Assembly: GCA_006739055.1 (NCBI GenBank)
Contig: AP019702.1
Span: 4,489,388 to 4,553,387, forward strand
DNA: 64,000 nucleotides
Direction: 5' to 3'
Source: Allostella vacuolata
Lineage (GTDB): Bacteria > Pseudomonadota > Alphaproteobacteria > ATCC43930 > Allostellaceae
The notes beneath the pieces were generated by a model. That model made no database searches and had not been told where the DNA came from. It saw nothing but the letters and a program-made list of their open reading frames with translations. Of the stretch, positions 30,564 to 39,350 are shown one piece after another; the stretch's first letter is position 1; every line of letters starts with the position of its first letter. The translations under genes and the position numbers were made by a program.

Positions 30564-31433
30564 CTACCGGCGCAGCACCAGCGTGTGCCAGCCGTCGATG
30601 GCGATCCGCCGCTCCAGCCGCAGCCCCTGCCGCCGATAGGCGCTCAGCACCTGGCGTTCCTGCCAGTGCAGCAGCCCGGACAGGATCACGACGCCGCCCG
30701 GCGCCAGCACCCGCCGGATCGGCCGCGCCATGCGCGCCAGCGGCCGCGCCAGGATGTTCGCGAAGACCAGGTCGTGCCCGCCGCGACCGCGCCAGCCGGA
30801 CGGCGACAGCCCGTCGGCCACCTCCACCCGCACCCATTTCGCCACCCGGTTGAGCCGCGTGTTGACCCGCGCGACCCGCACCGATTCGCGGTCGAGGTCG
30901 GTCGCCGCCACCGGCACCCGCCAGACCTTGGCCGCCCCCATCGCCAGCACCCCGGTGCCGGTGCCGACATCGAGCGGCCGCCGCCGCCGTCCGCGGGCGG
31001 CCAGCCGGTCGAGCGCCAGCAGACAGCCGCGGGTCGTCGCATGCTCGCCCGAGCCGAAGGCGGTGGCGGCATCGACCATCAGCGACACCGTGCCGGGCGG
31101 CCCCGGCGGCAGGTGCGAGCCATGCAGGTGGAAGCGCCCGACCCGGATCGCGGGGAAGGATTCGCGTAGCCGCGACATCCAGTCGACATCGGCCTCGCGG
31201 GTGATCTCGGGCGCCGGGATCTCCACCCCGGACGCCATCCCGGCCAGTTCCAGCATCGCGTCGAGCGTGCCGCGGTCGGGCGCCTCCTCGGCATGGAGGA
31301 CGATCCGCCAGTCGCCGCCCGGCGTCAGCTCGAACACCGACAGGGCTTCGCCCAGCGGCTCCAGTGCCTGCGCCACCGCCTGGGCGGCGGCGGCCGGCAC
31401 CACCAGTTCAACCCGCCAGGCGGTCTGCGGCAC
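30564..31433 (-). CDS. prmA: Ribosomal protein L11 methyltransferase PrmA
   Basis: PrmA methylates ribosomal protein L11 at several amino groups. The 289-aa product has the N-terminal L11-recognition domain (WRVELVVPAAAAQAVAQALE) and a Rossmann methyltransferase domain with AFGSGEHATTRGCLLAL, LDVGTGTGVLAMGA and FANILARPLARM. Motif I reads GTGTG where the usual sequence is GCGSG. The GTG start at 31433 gives a normal N-terminus; the frame stays open further upstream within pcp. It overlaps pcp by 26 bp and ends an uvrD-pcp-prmA operon. Confidence 0.92.
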   Translation of the reverse strand: MPQTAWRVELVVPAAAAQAVAQALEPLGEALSVFELTPGGDWRIVLHAEEAPDRGTLDAMLELAGMASGVEIPAPEITREADVDWMSRLRESFPAIRVGRFHLHGSHLPPGPPGTVSLMVDAATAFGSGEHATTRGCLLALDRLAARGRRRRPLDVGTGTGVLAMGAAKVWRVPVAATDLDRESVRVARVNTRLNRVAKWVRVEVADGLSPSGWRGRGGHDLVFANILARPLARMARPIRRVLAPGGVVILSGLLHWQERQVLSAYRRQGLRLERRIAIDGWHTLVLRR

Positions 31434-32037
31434 GGACGGCTCCAATCGATTCGGCAAGAGTGGCAACGATGATCCCGGCCGCCCGGCACTGCGCCTCGGC
31501 AGCCAGTGCGCCGGCTTCCGGCGGCAGCGGCGGCAAGTGCACGAAGCCGGCCGGGATCGCGGCCCCGGTCCGCGCCAGGCGATGGCGCACCGCATAGAAG
31601 ACGTGGTTGCACAGGAAGGCGCCGGCATGGTTCGAGAAGCGGACCGGCAGGCCGGCCGCTTCCAGGGCCCGGCCGATCGGCTCCAGCGGCAGGGTGGAGC
31701 GGTAGGCGTCGGGGCCGTCCGGGTCGATCGCGCTGCCGCGGCGATGCATGCCGGCATTGTCCGCGGTCGCGCTGTCGTCGACGTTGACGGCGAAGCGCTC
31801 GAGGTTGATGGCGTCGCGGCCGCGCGCCAGCCCGAAGGCCACCACCGCCGACGGGCGCACCCCATCGACCGCGGCCAGCAGGTCGCGGCCGGCATCGGCC
31901 CAGACCACGTCGATCAGCCGGGTCTCGACCGCGACGCCGGGCACGCCGGCCCTGGCCAGGTGCTCGACGACGATCGCCGAAGGGTTGTCGGCCAGGCCGG
32001 CGAAGGGCGTGAACCCGGTGACGAGGATCGGCCTCAT
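31408..32037 (-). CDS. pcp: Pyroglutamyl-peptidase I (pyrrolidone-carboxylate peptidase)
   Basis: This cytosolic cysteine peptidase removes N-terminal pyroglutamate. The 209-aa length and the catalytic triad fit the family: Glu80 in LARGRDAINLERFAVN, Cys143 in SNHAGAFLCNHVFY and His167 in AGFVHLPPLP. The N-terminal ILVTGFTPFAGLADNPS is typical. The ATG at 32037 overlaps the uvrD stop (ATGA), and the 3' end runs into prmA. Confidence 0.93.
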   Translation of the reverse strand: MRPILVTGFTPFAGLADNPSAIVVEHLARAGVPGVAVETRLIDVVWADAGRDLLAAVDGVRPSAVVAFGLARGRDAINLERFAVNVDDSATADNAGMHRRGSAIDPDGPDAYRSTLPLEPIGRALEAAGLPVRFSNHAGAFLCNHVFYAVRHRLARTGAAIPAGFVHLPPLPPEAGALAAEAQCRAAGIIVATLAESIGAVRAADRLAG

Positions 32038-34331
32038 GCCTGCCCGGCCTCCTCCGCCCGCTTGACGAAACTGTGGATCACGCTCTTGTCCCCCGCTGTC
32101 TCGAACCGGATCGACAGCTTGTCGCCCTCGACCGCGGTCACCTCGCCATAGCCGAACTTGGTGTGGAAGACCCGGTCGCCGCGCTGGAACGGCACCTTGG
32201 GCGCCGGGCGCGGCGGCACCGCCAGCGCCTTGCCCTCCAGCACCATGGGCGGCGGCCGGGCCGGGGCGAAGCTGGCCCGCGGCTCGCTCGCATTGTAGCT
32301 CCAGCGCGACCCGCCGCCACCGCCCCCCGACCCGCCGCCGAACCCGCCCGAGCCGTAGAGCCCCTGGTCGGCCGAGACCTCGACCACATCCTTCGGCAAT
32401 TCGTCGATGAAGCGCGAGGGGATCGCCGCCGTCCACTGGTTGTAGACCCGGCGGTTGGCGGCGAAGGACAGGTAGGCGCGCTTGCGCGCCCGCGTCAGGC
32501 CGACATAGGCAAGCCGCCGCTCCTCCTCCAGCCCGGCCCCGCCCTTCTCGTCCAGGGCCCGCGGATGGGGAAACAGCCCCTCCTCCCAGCCCGGCAGGAA
32601 GACGGTGTCGAACTCCAGCCCCTTGGCGGCGTGCAGCGTCATCAGGGTGACCATCTCGCCGCCGGAGGCGTCGGCATTCTCCATCACCAGGGAGACATGC
32701 TCCAGGAACCCGGCCAGGTTCTCGAACTCGGCCATGGCGACGACCAGTTCCTTCAGGTTCTCGAGCCGGCCGGGCGCGTCGGGCGAGCGGTCGGCCTGCC
32801 ACATGCGGGTGTAGCCGGATTCGTCCAGCACGGTGCGCGCGACGTCGGTGTGCGGCTGGTCGGCCGCCATCCGCCGCCAGCGGTCGAGGTCGTCCAGGAA
32901 CTGGCCCAGCGCCTTGCGCGCGGCCGGCTTCAGGTCGCCGCCGCCGACGAGTGCGGCAGACGCCGCCGTCAGCGACATGCCGTCCGCCCGGGCGCGCATG
33001 TGGACGATGCGGAGCGCGGCATCCCCCAGGCCGCGGCGCGGCAGGTTGACGACGCGTTCGAAGGCCAGGTCGTCGTCCGGCTGGTGGACGAGACGGAGGT
33101 AGGCCAGCGCGTCGCGGATCTCCTGCCGCTCGTAGAAGCGCGGGCCGCCGAAGACGCGATAGGCCACCCCCAGGGTCAGCAGCCGCTCCTCGAACTCGCG
33201 GGTCTGGAAGCCGGCGCGGACCAGGATGGCGATCGACGACAGCCCGTCGCCCGCGCGCTGACGCGCCTCGATCTCCTCGCCGACCCAGCGCGCCTCCGCC
33301 TCGCCGTCCCACAGGCCGTGGATGCGCACCCGGTCGCCGCCGTCGGATTCGGTCCACAGGGTCTTGCCGAGCCGGCCGGAATTCCTGGCGATCAGGCCCG
33401 ACGCGGCGGCCAGGATCGGCGCCGTCGAGCGATAGTTCTGCTCCAGCCGGATGATCCGGGCGCCGGGGAAGTCCGCCTCGAAGCGCAGGATGTTGCCGAT
33501 CTCGGCGCCGCGCCAGCCATAGATGCTCTGGTCGTCGTCGCCGACGCAGCAGATGTTGCGATGGCCCTGGGCCAGGAGCCGCAGCCACAGGTACTGGGCG
33601 ACGTTGGTGTCCTGGTACTCGTCGACCAGCAGGTAGTGGAAGCGGCGATGGTATTCCGCCAGCACCTCCGGCCGGGTCAGGAACAGGGTCAGGTTGTGCA
33701 GCAGCAGGTCGCCGAAATCGACCGCGTTCACGGTCCGGAGGCGCTCCTGGTACTGCTCGTAGATCCGCAGCAGCCGGCCGCCCGCCACCTCGCCGATATC
33801 CTCCGACGGCACCTTGTCGGGGGTCAGCCCGCGGTCCTTCCAGCGCTCGATCGCCCCCAGCACGACCCGGGGCGGCCAGCGCCGGTCGTCGATGCCCTCG
33901 GCCTGGAGAAGCTGCTTGATCAGGCGCAGCTGGTCGTCGGTGTCGAGGATGGTGAAGTTCGGCTTCAGCCCGACCAGCTCGGCGTGGCGGCGCAGGATGC
34001 GGGCCGCCACCGAATGGAAGGTGCCGAGCCACAGCCCCTCGACCGCGTCGCCGATCATGTGGCCGACGCGCTCGCGCATCTCGCGGGCGGCCTTGTTGGT
34101 GAAGGTGACGGCGAGGATCTGGCTCGGCCAGGCCCGGCGGGTCAGAAGGATGTAGGCGAGCCGGGCGGTCAGCACCCGCGTCTTGCCGGTGCCGGCGCCG
34201 GCCAGCACCAGCACCGGCCCGTCGACCGCCTCCACCGCCGCCTGCTGGGCGGGGTTGAGGCCGGCCAGCCAGGGCGGGCCGGAGACGGCGGCCGCGGCGG
34301 CGCTCGGGACGGAAGCGGGTGATTCGGCCAT
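32034..34331 (-). CDS. uvrD: UvrD/Rep-family DNA helicase
   Basis: This superfamily 1A 3'-5' helicase acts in nucleotide excision and mismatch repair. The 765-aa protein has motif Ia/I LAGAGTGKTRVLTAR (residues 43-57), VTFTNKAAREMRERV, LVDEYQDTN, VGDDDQSIYGWRGA, LEQNYRST, VTLMTLHAAKGLEFD and LAYVGLTRARKR. The C-terminus has a glycine-rich linker and the usual Tudor-like end (GDRVFHTKFGYGEV). The ATG at 34331 follows AGAGGA; a start 21 bases upstream has no such site. It heads the pcp-prmA operon. Confidence 0.94.
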   Translation of the reverse strand: MAESPASVPSAAAAAVSGPPWLAGLNPAQQAAVEAVDGPVLVLAGAGTGKTRVLTARLAYILLTRRAWPSQILAVTFTNKAAREMRERVGHMIGDAVEGLWLGTFHSVAARILRRHAELVGLKPNFTILDTDDQLRLIKQLLQAEGIDDRRWPPRVVLGAIERWKDRGLTPDKVPSEDIGEVAGGRLLRIYEQYQERLRTVNAVDFGDLLLHNLTLFLTRPEVLAEYHRRFHYLLVDEYQDTNVAQYLWLRLLAQGHRNICCVGDDDQSIYGWRGAEIGNILRFEADFPGARIIRLEQNYRSTAPILAAASGLIARNSGRLGKTLWTESDGGDRVRIHGLWDGEAEARWVGEEIEARQRAGDGLSSIAILVRAGFQTREFEERLLTLGVAYRVFGGPRFYERQEIRDALAYLRLVHQPDDDLAFERVVNLPRRGLGDAALRIVHMRARADGMSLTAASAALVGGGDLKPAARKALGQFLDDLDRWRRMAADQPHTDVARTVLDESGYTRMWQADRSPDAPGRLENLKELVVAMAEFENLAGFLEHVSLVMENADASGGEMVTLMTLHAAKGLEFDTVFLPGWEEGLFPHPRALDEKGGAGLEEERRLAYVGLTRARKRAYLSFAANRRVYNQWTAAIPSRFIDELPKDVVEVSADQGLYGSGGFGGGSGGGGGGSRWSYNASEPRASFAPARPPPMVLEGKALAVPPRPAPKVPFQRGDRVFHTKFGYGEVTAVEGDKLSIRFETAGDKSVIHSFVKRAEEAGQA

Positions 34332-34405
34332 GGGTCCTCTAGGATATAGCATGGAGCGGGCCGGCCGGGCGGCGGCGGCCCCCCGCGCCTTCGGGGAGAG
34401 TGTGC

Positions 34406-35389
34406 TCAGGGCGCGGGCAGCGCGTCGGGCCCGAGCCATTCGGCCCGCACCCGATCGATCATCGCATCGGTGAAGAAGAGCCGGACGCGGCCCTGGATAT
34501 GGGCGGCCAGCGCCGGGTCCAGGGCCGCCGCCGACCAGGCCGGGTCGTGCCGCGACAGCACCCACCAGCGGGCGAACCAGCTCATCGAGCGCAGCCAGGT
34601 CAACCGCCGCATCGGCCGGACCCACCCGCGGAGCGGGCCGGCCAGCGCGGACGGCAGGGCCGCCAGCCAGGCGCGCTCGAAGGCAAGCACCTGGTCGGCG
34701 GCGACCGGCTCGGCGTCGGGCGCGCTCCACAGGACCGAGGTCGGCAGGGTGACGTGGGCGACGTCGATCGCCGGCTGGCCGTAGAGCGCCTTCTCCGCAT
34801 CGACGAACATGGCCCGGCCGGCCGCATCGACCACGAAGTTGCCCGGATGGGTGTCCGTGCCGACCAGGGTGCAGGGCGATGGCGGCTGCGGGGCCGCAGC
34901 AAAATCGGCCGCCCAGGCGCACTCCGCGGCCAGCGCCGCGCGCGCCGCTGCGCTGGCCGGCGCGCGGTCGAAATGGACCGCCTGGGCCGCGATCACCGCC
35001 CAGGTGCCGGCGACCGGGTCGGCATGGTCGGCGAGCGGCGCGCGCTCGGCCGGGACAGGCAGGCGGTGGATGGCGGCGAGTGCCTCGGCGATCGCCGGCA
35101 GGTCGCCCGGCACCCGCGCCGGCCGGCCCCGGATCTCCTCGACCAGCAACGCCCCCATCGGCAGGGCAGGGCCGGGCGGGACGACCGCCGCCAGGCGCGG
35201 GACATGGCCGCTTGGCGCCAGGCGGCGGAAGCATTCCGCCTGGTAGGCCAGGTTGTCGGCCGCGGCCAGCGACAGCTGGCTCACCCGCGGCACCCGCGCC
35301 AGCAGTCCGTGCCCGGCGATGCGGACATGGTCGTGGGCGACGCCCGCGCCCGCCAATGGCTGCAGGTCGCCCGGCGTCAGCTCGCCCAT
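34406..35389 (-). CDS. Aminoglycoside phosphotransferase-like kinase
   Basis: The 327-aa product has the APH/choline-kinase fold motifs: the catalytic-loop-like VGTDTHPGNFVVD (His-x-x-x-Asn), and VDAEKALYGQPAIDVAHV for the metal aspartate. RVSQLSLAAADNLAYQAECF and LLVEEIRGRPARVPGD fit the N-lobe and hinge. Members phosphorylate small molecules or assist cofactor and cell-envelope pathways. The substrate here is unknown, and antibiotic resistance should not be assumed. The ATG at 35389 is the most likely start; the frame is open upstream through a less convincing region. It is divergent from the glycosyltransferase gene. Confidence 0.75.
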   Translation of the reverse strand: MGELTPGDLQPLAGAGVAHDHVRIAGHGLLARVPRVSQLSLAAADNLAYQAECFRRLAPSGHVPRLAAVVPPGPALPMGALLVEEIRGRPARVPGDLPAIAEALAAIHRLPVPAERAPLADHADPVAGTWAVIAAQAVHFDRAPASAAARAALAAECAWAADFAAAPQPPSPCTLVGTDTHPGNFVVDAAGRAMFVDAEKALYGQPAIDVAHVTLPTSVLWSAPDAEPVAADQVLAFERAWLAALPSALAGPLRGWVRPMRRLTWLRSMSWFARWWVLSRHDPAWSAAALDPALAAHIQGRVRLFFTDAMIDRVRAEWLGPDALPAP

Positions 35390-35537
35390 CCCCGGCCGGG
35401 ACCGGAGGGCGCAGAGAAGGCGATCGAGGTCGACGAGCAGCGGCAAGGGGAAGAGGCCTCGGGACGAAACGGGAACGGCGCGGAAGCGGGCCCGCCCATG
35501 TATGGTCGGTGCGCCCAGGAGGCAACCGAATTCGCCC

Positions 35538-36221
35538 ATGCCGATCGCCGTCGTCATCCCGACCCTCGACGCCGCCGCCGGCCTGGCCCGGACCCTGGCG
35601 GCGCTGGCGGCCGCCCGGGGCTCGGGCCTGGTCACCGAGGTCGTCGTCGCCGACGGCGGCTCGCGCGACGGCACCGCCGACGTGGCGCGGGCGTGGGGCG
35701 CCCGGGTCGTGGTGGGGCCGCCGGGCCGCGGGGCGCAGCTGGCGGCGGGCACGGTCGCGACGGATGCCGCCTTCCTGCTCTTCCTGCATGCCGACACGAT
35801 CCTCGAGCCCGGCTGGGCCGAGGCCGCCGGCGCGTGGCTGGCGCGGCCCGGCAGCGCCGGGCGGGCCGCCTATTTCCGACTGCGCCTCGACGACGACCAT
35901 CCCGCCGCCCGCCGTCTGGAACGCATCGTCGCCTGGCGCGCGCGCCGGCTCGGCCTGCCCTATGGCGACCAGGGGCTGCTGATCGGGCGGGACTTCCTGG
36001 CGGCACTCGGCGGCTGGCGGCCGCTGCCGCTGATGGAGGACGTGGACCTGGTGCGCCGGATCGGCCGCCGCCGGCTGGACGGGCTGCCGGCCGCCGCCGT
36101 CACCTCGGCCGTGCGCTACCGGCGGGACGGCTACCTGCTACGGCCGGCGCGCAACCTGGTCTGCCTCGGCCTCTATTTCGCCGGCCTGCCGCCGGCGGCA
36201 ATCCGCCGCCTCTACGGCTGA
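35538..36221 (+). CDS. Family 2 glycosyltransferase (TIGR04283-like)
   Basis: The 227-aa GT-A protein starts IAVVIPTLDAAAGLARTLAAL and has VVADGGSRDGTADVA, the DxD-type FLHADTILEPGW, LPYGDQGLLIGRDFLAALGGW and LMEDVDLVRRI. These fit the TIGR04283 family, which often sits beside TIGR04282 as it does here. The donor and acceptor are unknown. An in-frame ATG at 35502 would add 12 residues; 35538 gives the family N-terminus. The last 45 residues suggest a membrane-associated tail. Confidence 0.85.
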   Translation: MPIAVVIPTLDAAAGLARTLAALAAARGSGLVTEVVVADGGSRDGTADVARAWGARVVVGPPGRGAQLAAGTVATDAAFLLFLHADTILEPGWAEAAGAWLARPGSAGRAAYFRLRLDDDHPAARRLERIVAWRARRLGLPYGDQGLLIGRDFLAALGGWRPLPLMEDVDLVRRIGRRRLDGLPAAAVTSAVRYRRDGYLLRPARNLVCLGLYFAGLPPAAIRRLYG

Positions 36222-36230
36222 TCGGCCCCC

Positions 36231-36809
36231 ATGCGACGGACCCTGCTGGTCTTCGCCCGGAAGCCGCAGCTGGGCCGCGTCAAGCGGCGGCTCGCCCGCG
36301 ACGTCGGGCCGGTGGAGGCGTTGCGCTTCTATCGGACGGTGCTGGCGCGGCTGCTCCGCCGGGTCGGCCGCGATCCGCGCTGGGACACGATGATCGCGGC
36401 CACGCCGGACGGCTGGCGTCCCCGCGGATGGCAGGCGAGGCCCCAGGGCGCGGGCGACCTGGGGCAGCGCATGGCGCGCGCGCTGGCATCCTGTCCGCCC
36501 GGGCTGGCGGTGCTGGTCGGGGCCGACATCCCGGCCCTCGGCCGGCGGCATGTCGCCCATGCCTTCCAGGCGCTGCGGACGGCCGACCGGGTGTTCGGCC
36601 CGGCGGAGGATGGCGGCTTCTGGCTGGTCGGCATCCGCCGCGACAGCCGGCCGGCGCCGCGCGATTTCGGCGCCGTGCGCTGGTCGGGCCCGCACGCGCT
36701 CGCCGACGCCTTGGCCGGCTATGCCGGCGATCGCCCGGCAGCCCTCGTCGACCGCCTGGCCGACGTCGACGACGGCCCGGCGCTCTGCCGCAGCCGCCGG
36801 AAGGGCTGA
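36231..36809 (+). CDS. DUF2064/TIGR04282-like nucleotidyl- or glycosyltransferase
   Basis: The 192-aa protein has the family start LLVFARKPQLGRVKRRLARD (in place of the common P-x-x-G-x-x-K-T-R-L), GDLGQRMARAL, VLVGADIPALGRRHVAHAF and VFGPAEDGGFWLVGI. The family includes a protein linked to arsenosugar synthesis, but most members are uncharacterised. No arsenic gene is nearby, so that role is not claimed. It lies 9 bases after the GT2 gene and converges with moaB. Confidence 0.85.
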   Translation: MRRTLLVFARKPQLGRVKRRLARDVGPVEALRFYRTVLARLLRRVGRDPRWDTMIAATPDGWRPRGWQARPQGAGDLGQRMARALASCPPGLAVLVGADIPALGRRHVAHAFQALRTADRVFGPAEDGGFWLVGIRRDSRPAPRDFGAVRWSGPHALADALAGYAGDRPAALVDRLADVDDGPALCRSRRKG

Positions 36810-36812
36810 CCG

Positions 36813-37361
36813 TCAGGAAGCCTTTGCCGCCAGATGCTCCTGCAGGCGGGGCATCAGTTCCACCAGGTTGCAGGGGCGATGGCGGTTGTCGAGCTGCGAG
36901 CGCAGGATCCCCTCCCAGGCGTCGCGGCACGCCCCGGGCGACCCCGGGACCGCGAAGAGATAGGTGCCGCCCGCGACCCCGCCGGTCGCCCGCGACTGGA
37001 TCGTCGAGGTGCCGATCTTGGCGTAGCTGAGCCAACGGAACAGCTCGCCGAAGCCGTCGATGCGCTTCTCGAACACCGACTCGAAGGCCTCCGGCGTGAC
37101 GTCGCGGCCGGTGACGCCGGTGCCGCCGGTCGCCACCACCACGTCGATGGCCGGGTCGGCGATCCATTCGCGGAGCTGGGCCACGATCAGGTCCCACTCG
37201 TCGCGGACGATGCGCCGGACGGCGACGCGGTGGCCGTCGCCGGAAGCCAGCTCCGCCAGCACGCTGCCGGAGCGGTCGTCGGCCGCCGTCCGCGTGTCGG
37301 AAACGGTCAGGATCGCGATATTGACCGCCAGGAACGGCCGGCTCTCGTCGATCTTCGCCAT
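36813..37361 (-). CDS. moaB: Molybdenum cofactor biosynthesis protein MoaB
   Basis: MoaB/MogA-fold proteins adenylylate molybdopterin before metal insertion. The 182-aa product has NIAILTVSDTRTAADDRSG, the substrate loop VVATGGTGVTGRDVTPEA, FGELFRWLSYAKIGTSTIQS, and AVPGSPGACRDAW. This is the short, hexameric MoaB type. The ATG at 37361 gives the standard N-terminus; the open frame extends 40 codons further without support. It follows slt by 22 bases on the same strand. Confidence 0.93.
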   Translation of the reverse strand: MAKIDESRPFLAVNIAILTVSDTRTAADDRSGSVLAELASGDGHRVAVRRIVRDEWDLIVAQLREWIADPAIDVVVATGGTGVTGRDVTPEAFESVFEKRIDGFGELFRWLSYAKIGTSTIQSRATGGVAGGTYLFAVPGSPGACRDAWEGILRSQLDNRHRPCNLVELMPRLQEHLAAKAS

Positions 37362-37383
37362 CGTCAGCCCCTTCACGCCTGGG

Positions 37384-39246
37384 TCAGTCCGCGGATCTCG
37401 CCCCCTCGGTGCTGGCGACCGTCGGGCGCTCGACATCCTCGCCCGAGCCATACACGGGCCATTGGCCGGCGGCAACCGCATCCAGGGTCGCCGGCCGGTC
37501 GCCGAGCCGCCGCTGGTACACCCACATCGCCGCCACCACCCGCTCGACGAACTGGCGCGTCTCGGTGGTCGGGATCGCCTCCATGAAGAGGAGCGGGTCG
37601 TCGTTGTAGCGGATGTCCGACAGCCAGCGCGTCACCCGGCCGATCCCGCCATTGTAGGCGGCGACCGTGAAGATGATGTTGCCGCGGATCTGGTCCTGGT
37701 CCAGCAGGTAGCGGAGATAGCGCTGGCCGATCGCCAGGTTGACGCCGGGATCGTGCAGGTCGCGCCCGCGCAGGCTGTCCGGGCCGATATAGGCGGCGGT
37801 CTTCGGCATGATCTGCATCGGGCCGCGCGCCCCGGCCGGGCTCACCAGGTGGGCGCGGAAGTTCGATTCCTGCTTGATGATGGCGAACATCAGGGCCCGG
37901 TCGACGGTGAAACCGCCCTCCGGCGCCCAGCGCGGCATCGGGTACATGGCGTCGTCGAAGAGCGCACCTTCCGCCTCGCGGATCGCCGCCGTGATCCGCG
38001 ACACCGACCGGCGCAGGCCGGCGGTGCGGGCGAAGGCGACGACCGAATCGGCGATCTCGGTCGGGGCCGCGCGGGCGACGCCGACCAACTCGTCGACGGC
38101 GAGCGCGCTCTCGCCCAACTCCAGCAGCGCGATCGCCCGGCGCATCGCCGGGATGACGATCAGCGCGTCGATCTCGATCTCCGGCCGGTCGGTGCCTTCG
38201 CCATAGGCCGCCAGGTCGCCCAGCTGGCGCCGGGCGAGCTGGCCATAGAAGGTGATCGGATGGTCGGCCGCCTGCTTGAGCGCGGCATGCGCGGCATCGC
38301 CCGCGCCGACGGCGCGATGGGACCGGGCAGCCCAGAAGGCGCCGGCCGCAGTCATCCAGCCGGACAGATCGGACGCCTTGGCCACCATGTCGAAGTGACG
38401 CCGGGCGACCTCGGGCCGGCCGAGCCGCCAGGCCGACAGGCCGGCGAACCAGTGCGCCACCGGCGGCGCCTCGCCATGCTCGGCCGAAACCAGCTCGACC
38501 GCCCGCTCGTCGCGGCCGGCGAAGAAGGCATGCCGCGCGAGATCCCCCTGCACCAGCAGGCGATCGGCATCGGACAGACCGCGCTTCGCGGCCGCCGACA
38601 GGGCCTTGTCGGCGCCGTCGAAATCCTCCTTGGCGAGGAGCTGGCGGACCCGCTGGCGCACCGCCGACATGCGACCGCGCACCTCGCGCGGCTTGTCGAC
38701 CGTGCCGCCCGCCGCGGCCGGCCTGGGGTCGGCCGGATCGAGCAGGGCCGTGGAATCGAACAGGTCCAGCATGCCGTCCACCACCGGCGGCTGGATGCCG
38801 GGCGGCGCGGGGTTGCGCCCCTTGCGCCGCATCGCCAGGGCGTGGATGGCCTTGGCCGACGGCAGGTCGGCATAGAGCTTCATCCAGTCGAACAGCTCGC
38901 GATAGCTGGAGCGGTGGTCACGGTGCATCAGGCGCTCGGCCAGGACATGTCCCATGACGATTTCGTTGGCGATCGACGCAGCGGCCTTTTCCGCTTCCGC
39001 GAACGATCCTTCGCGCATCAGGGTGAAGGCCCGGCGATATCGCTGCACGTCCGCCGCCGCGAGGATGCGGGGAAGACCGTGCTCTCCCCGCCGCTCGGAT
39101 GCGTGGGGCATCCATGCGGCGGACTGCGTATCATCCGGACGGGCGAGTACTGGCCCCGAGACGAGCATAACACCAGCGGACAGCGCAAGCGCCGCCATCG
39201 GCCGGTGCCAGCGGGCCGGGGGGGCCGCAGACAGGTAACCGGACAT
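37384..39246 (-). CDS. slt: Soluble lytic murein transglycosylase (Slt70-like)
   Basis: This periplasmic enzyme cleaves the MurNAc-GlcNAc bond with 1,6-anhydro product formation. From ATG 39246 the protein has 620 residues: a signal peptide (LALSAGVMLVSGPVLA), an alpha-superhelical U/L domain rich in repeats (QGDLARHAFFAGRDERAVEL), and a C-terminal SLT catalytic domain. The catalytic glutamate lies in FAIIKQESNFRAHLVSPAGA, followed by GPMQIMPKTA and VAAYNGGIGRV. An ATG at 39282 would add 12 residues. It precedes moaB on the same strand and lies after the UDG gene. Confidence 0.93.
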   Translation of the reverse strand: MSGYLSAAPPARWHRPMAALALSAGVMLVSGPVLARPDDTQSAAWMPHASERRGEHGLPRILAAADVQRYRRAFTLMREGSFAEAEKAAASIANEIVMGHVLAERLMHRDHRSSYRELFDWMKLYADLPSAKAIHALAMRRKGRNPAPPGIQPPVVDGMLDLFDSTALLDPADPRPAAAGGTVDKPREVRGRMSAVRQRVRQLLAKEDFDGADKALSAAAKRGLSDADRLLVQGDLARHAFFAGRDERAVELVSAEHGEAPPVAHWFAGLSAWRLGRPEVARRHFDMVAKASDLSGWMTAAGAFWAARSHRAVGAGDAAHAALKQAADHPITFYGQLARRQLGDLAAYGEGTDRPEIEIDALIVIPAMRRAIALLELGESALAVDELVGVARAAPTEIADSVVAFARTAGLRRSVSRITAAIREAEGALFDDAMYPMPRWAPEGGFTVDRALMFAIIKQESNFRAHLVSPAGARGPMQIMPKTAAYIGPDSLRGRDLHDPGVNLAIGQRYLRYLLDQDQIRGNIIFTVAAYNGGIGRVTRWLSDIRYNDDPLLFMEAIPTTETRQFVERVVAAMWVYQRRLGDRPATLDAVAAGQWPVYGSGEDVERPTVASTEGARSAD

Positions 39247-39350
39247 CGATCGCCCAATAAGCGGGCGGTTCCGCCCCGGCAAGCAGATTCAGCCCGCGAG
39301 GGCGGAGATTTCTGTGGACAACTTTCCTAAGCGATTGTTTTTCCAGTGCT

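Noticed and set aside
34406-35389. Aminoglycoside resistance gene
   Set aside because: The fold matches, but such kinases have many substrates, and the setting is core-genome with no mobile element beside it.
32034-35900. A 1288-codon minus-strand frame joining uvrD with upstream sequence
   Set aside because: The part upstream of 34331 runs in a different frame from the real phosphotransferase-like gene and is GC-rich shadow coding. The true uvrD start is set by AGAGGA before ATG 34331.
36231-36809. Arsenosugar biosynthesis gene
   Set aside because: The family name carries this label, but no arsM, arsS or arsenic regulator is nearby.
39263-39276. GGGCGG-TT-CCGCCC hairpin just before slt
   Set aside because: The loop is only two bases and no T tract follows on either strand, so it is not a convincing terminator.
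39313-39321. TGTGGACAA, a near match to a DnaA box, upstream of slt
   Set aside because: A single 8 of 9 match occurs by chance. No cluster of boxes, no AT-rich unwinding region and no dnaA, dnaN or parAB nearby.
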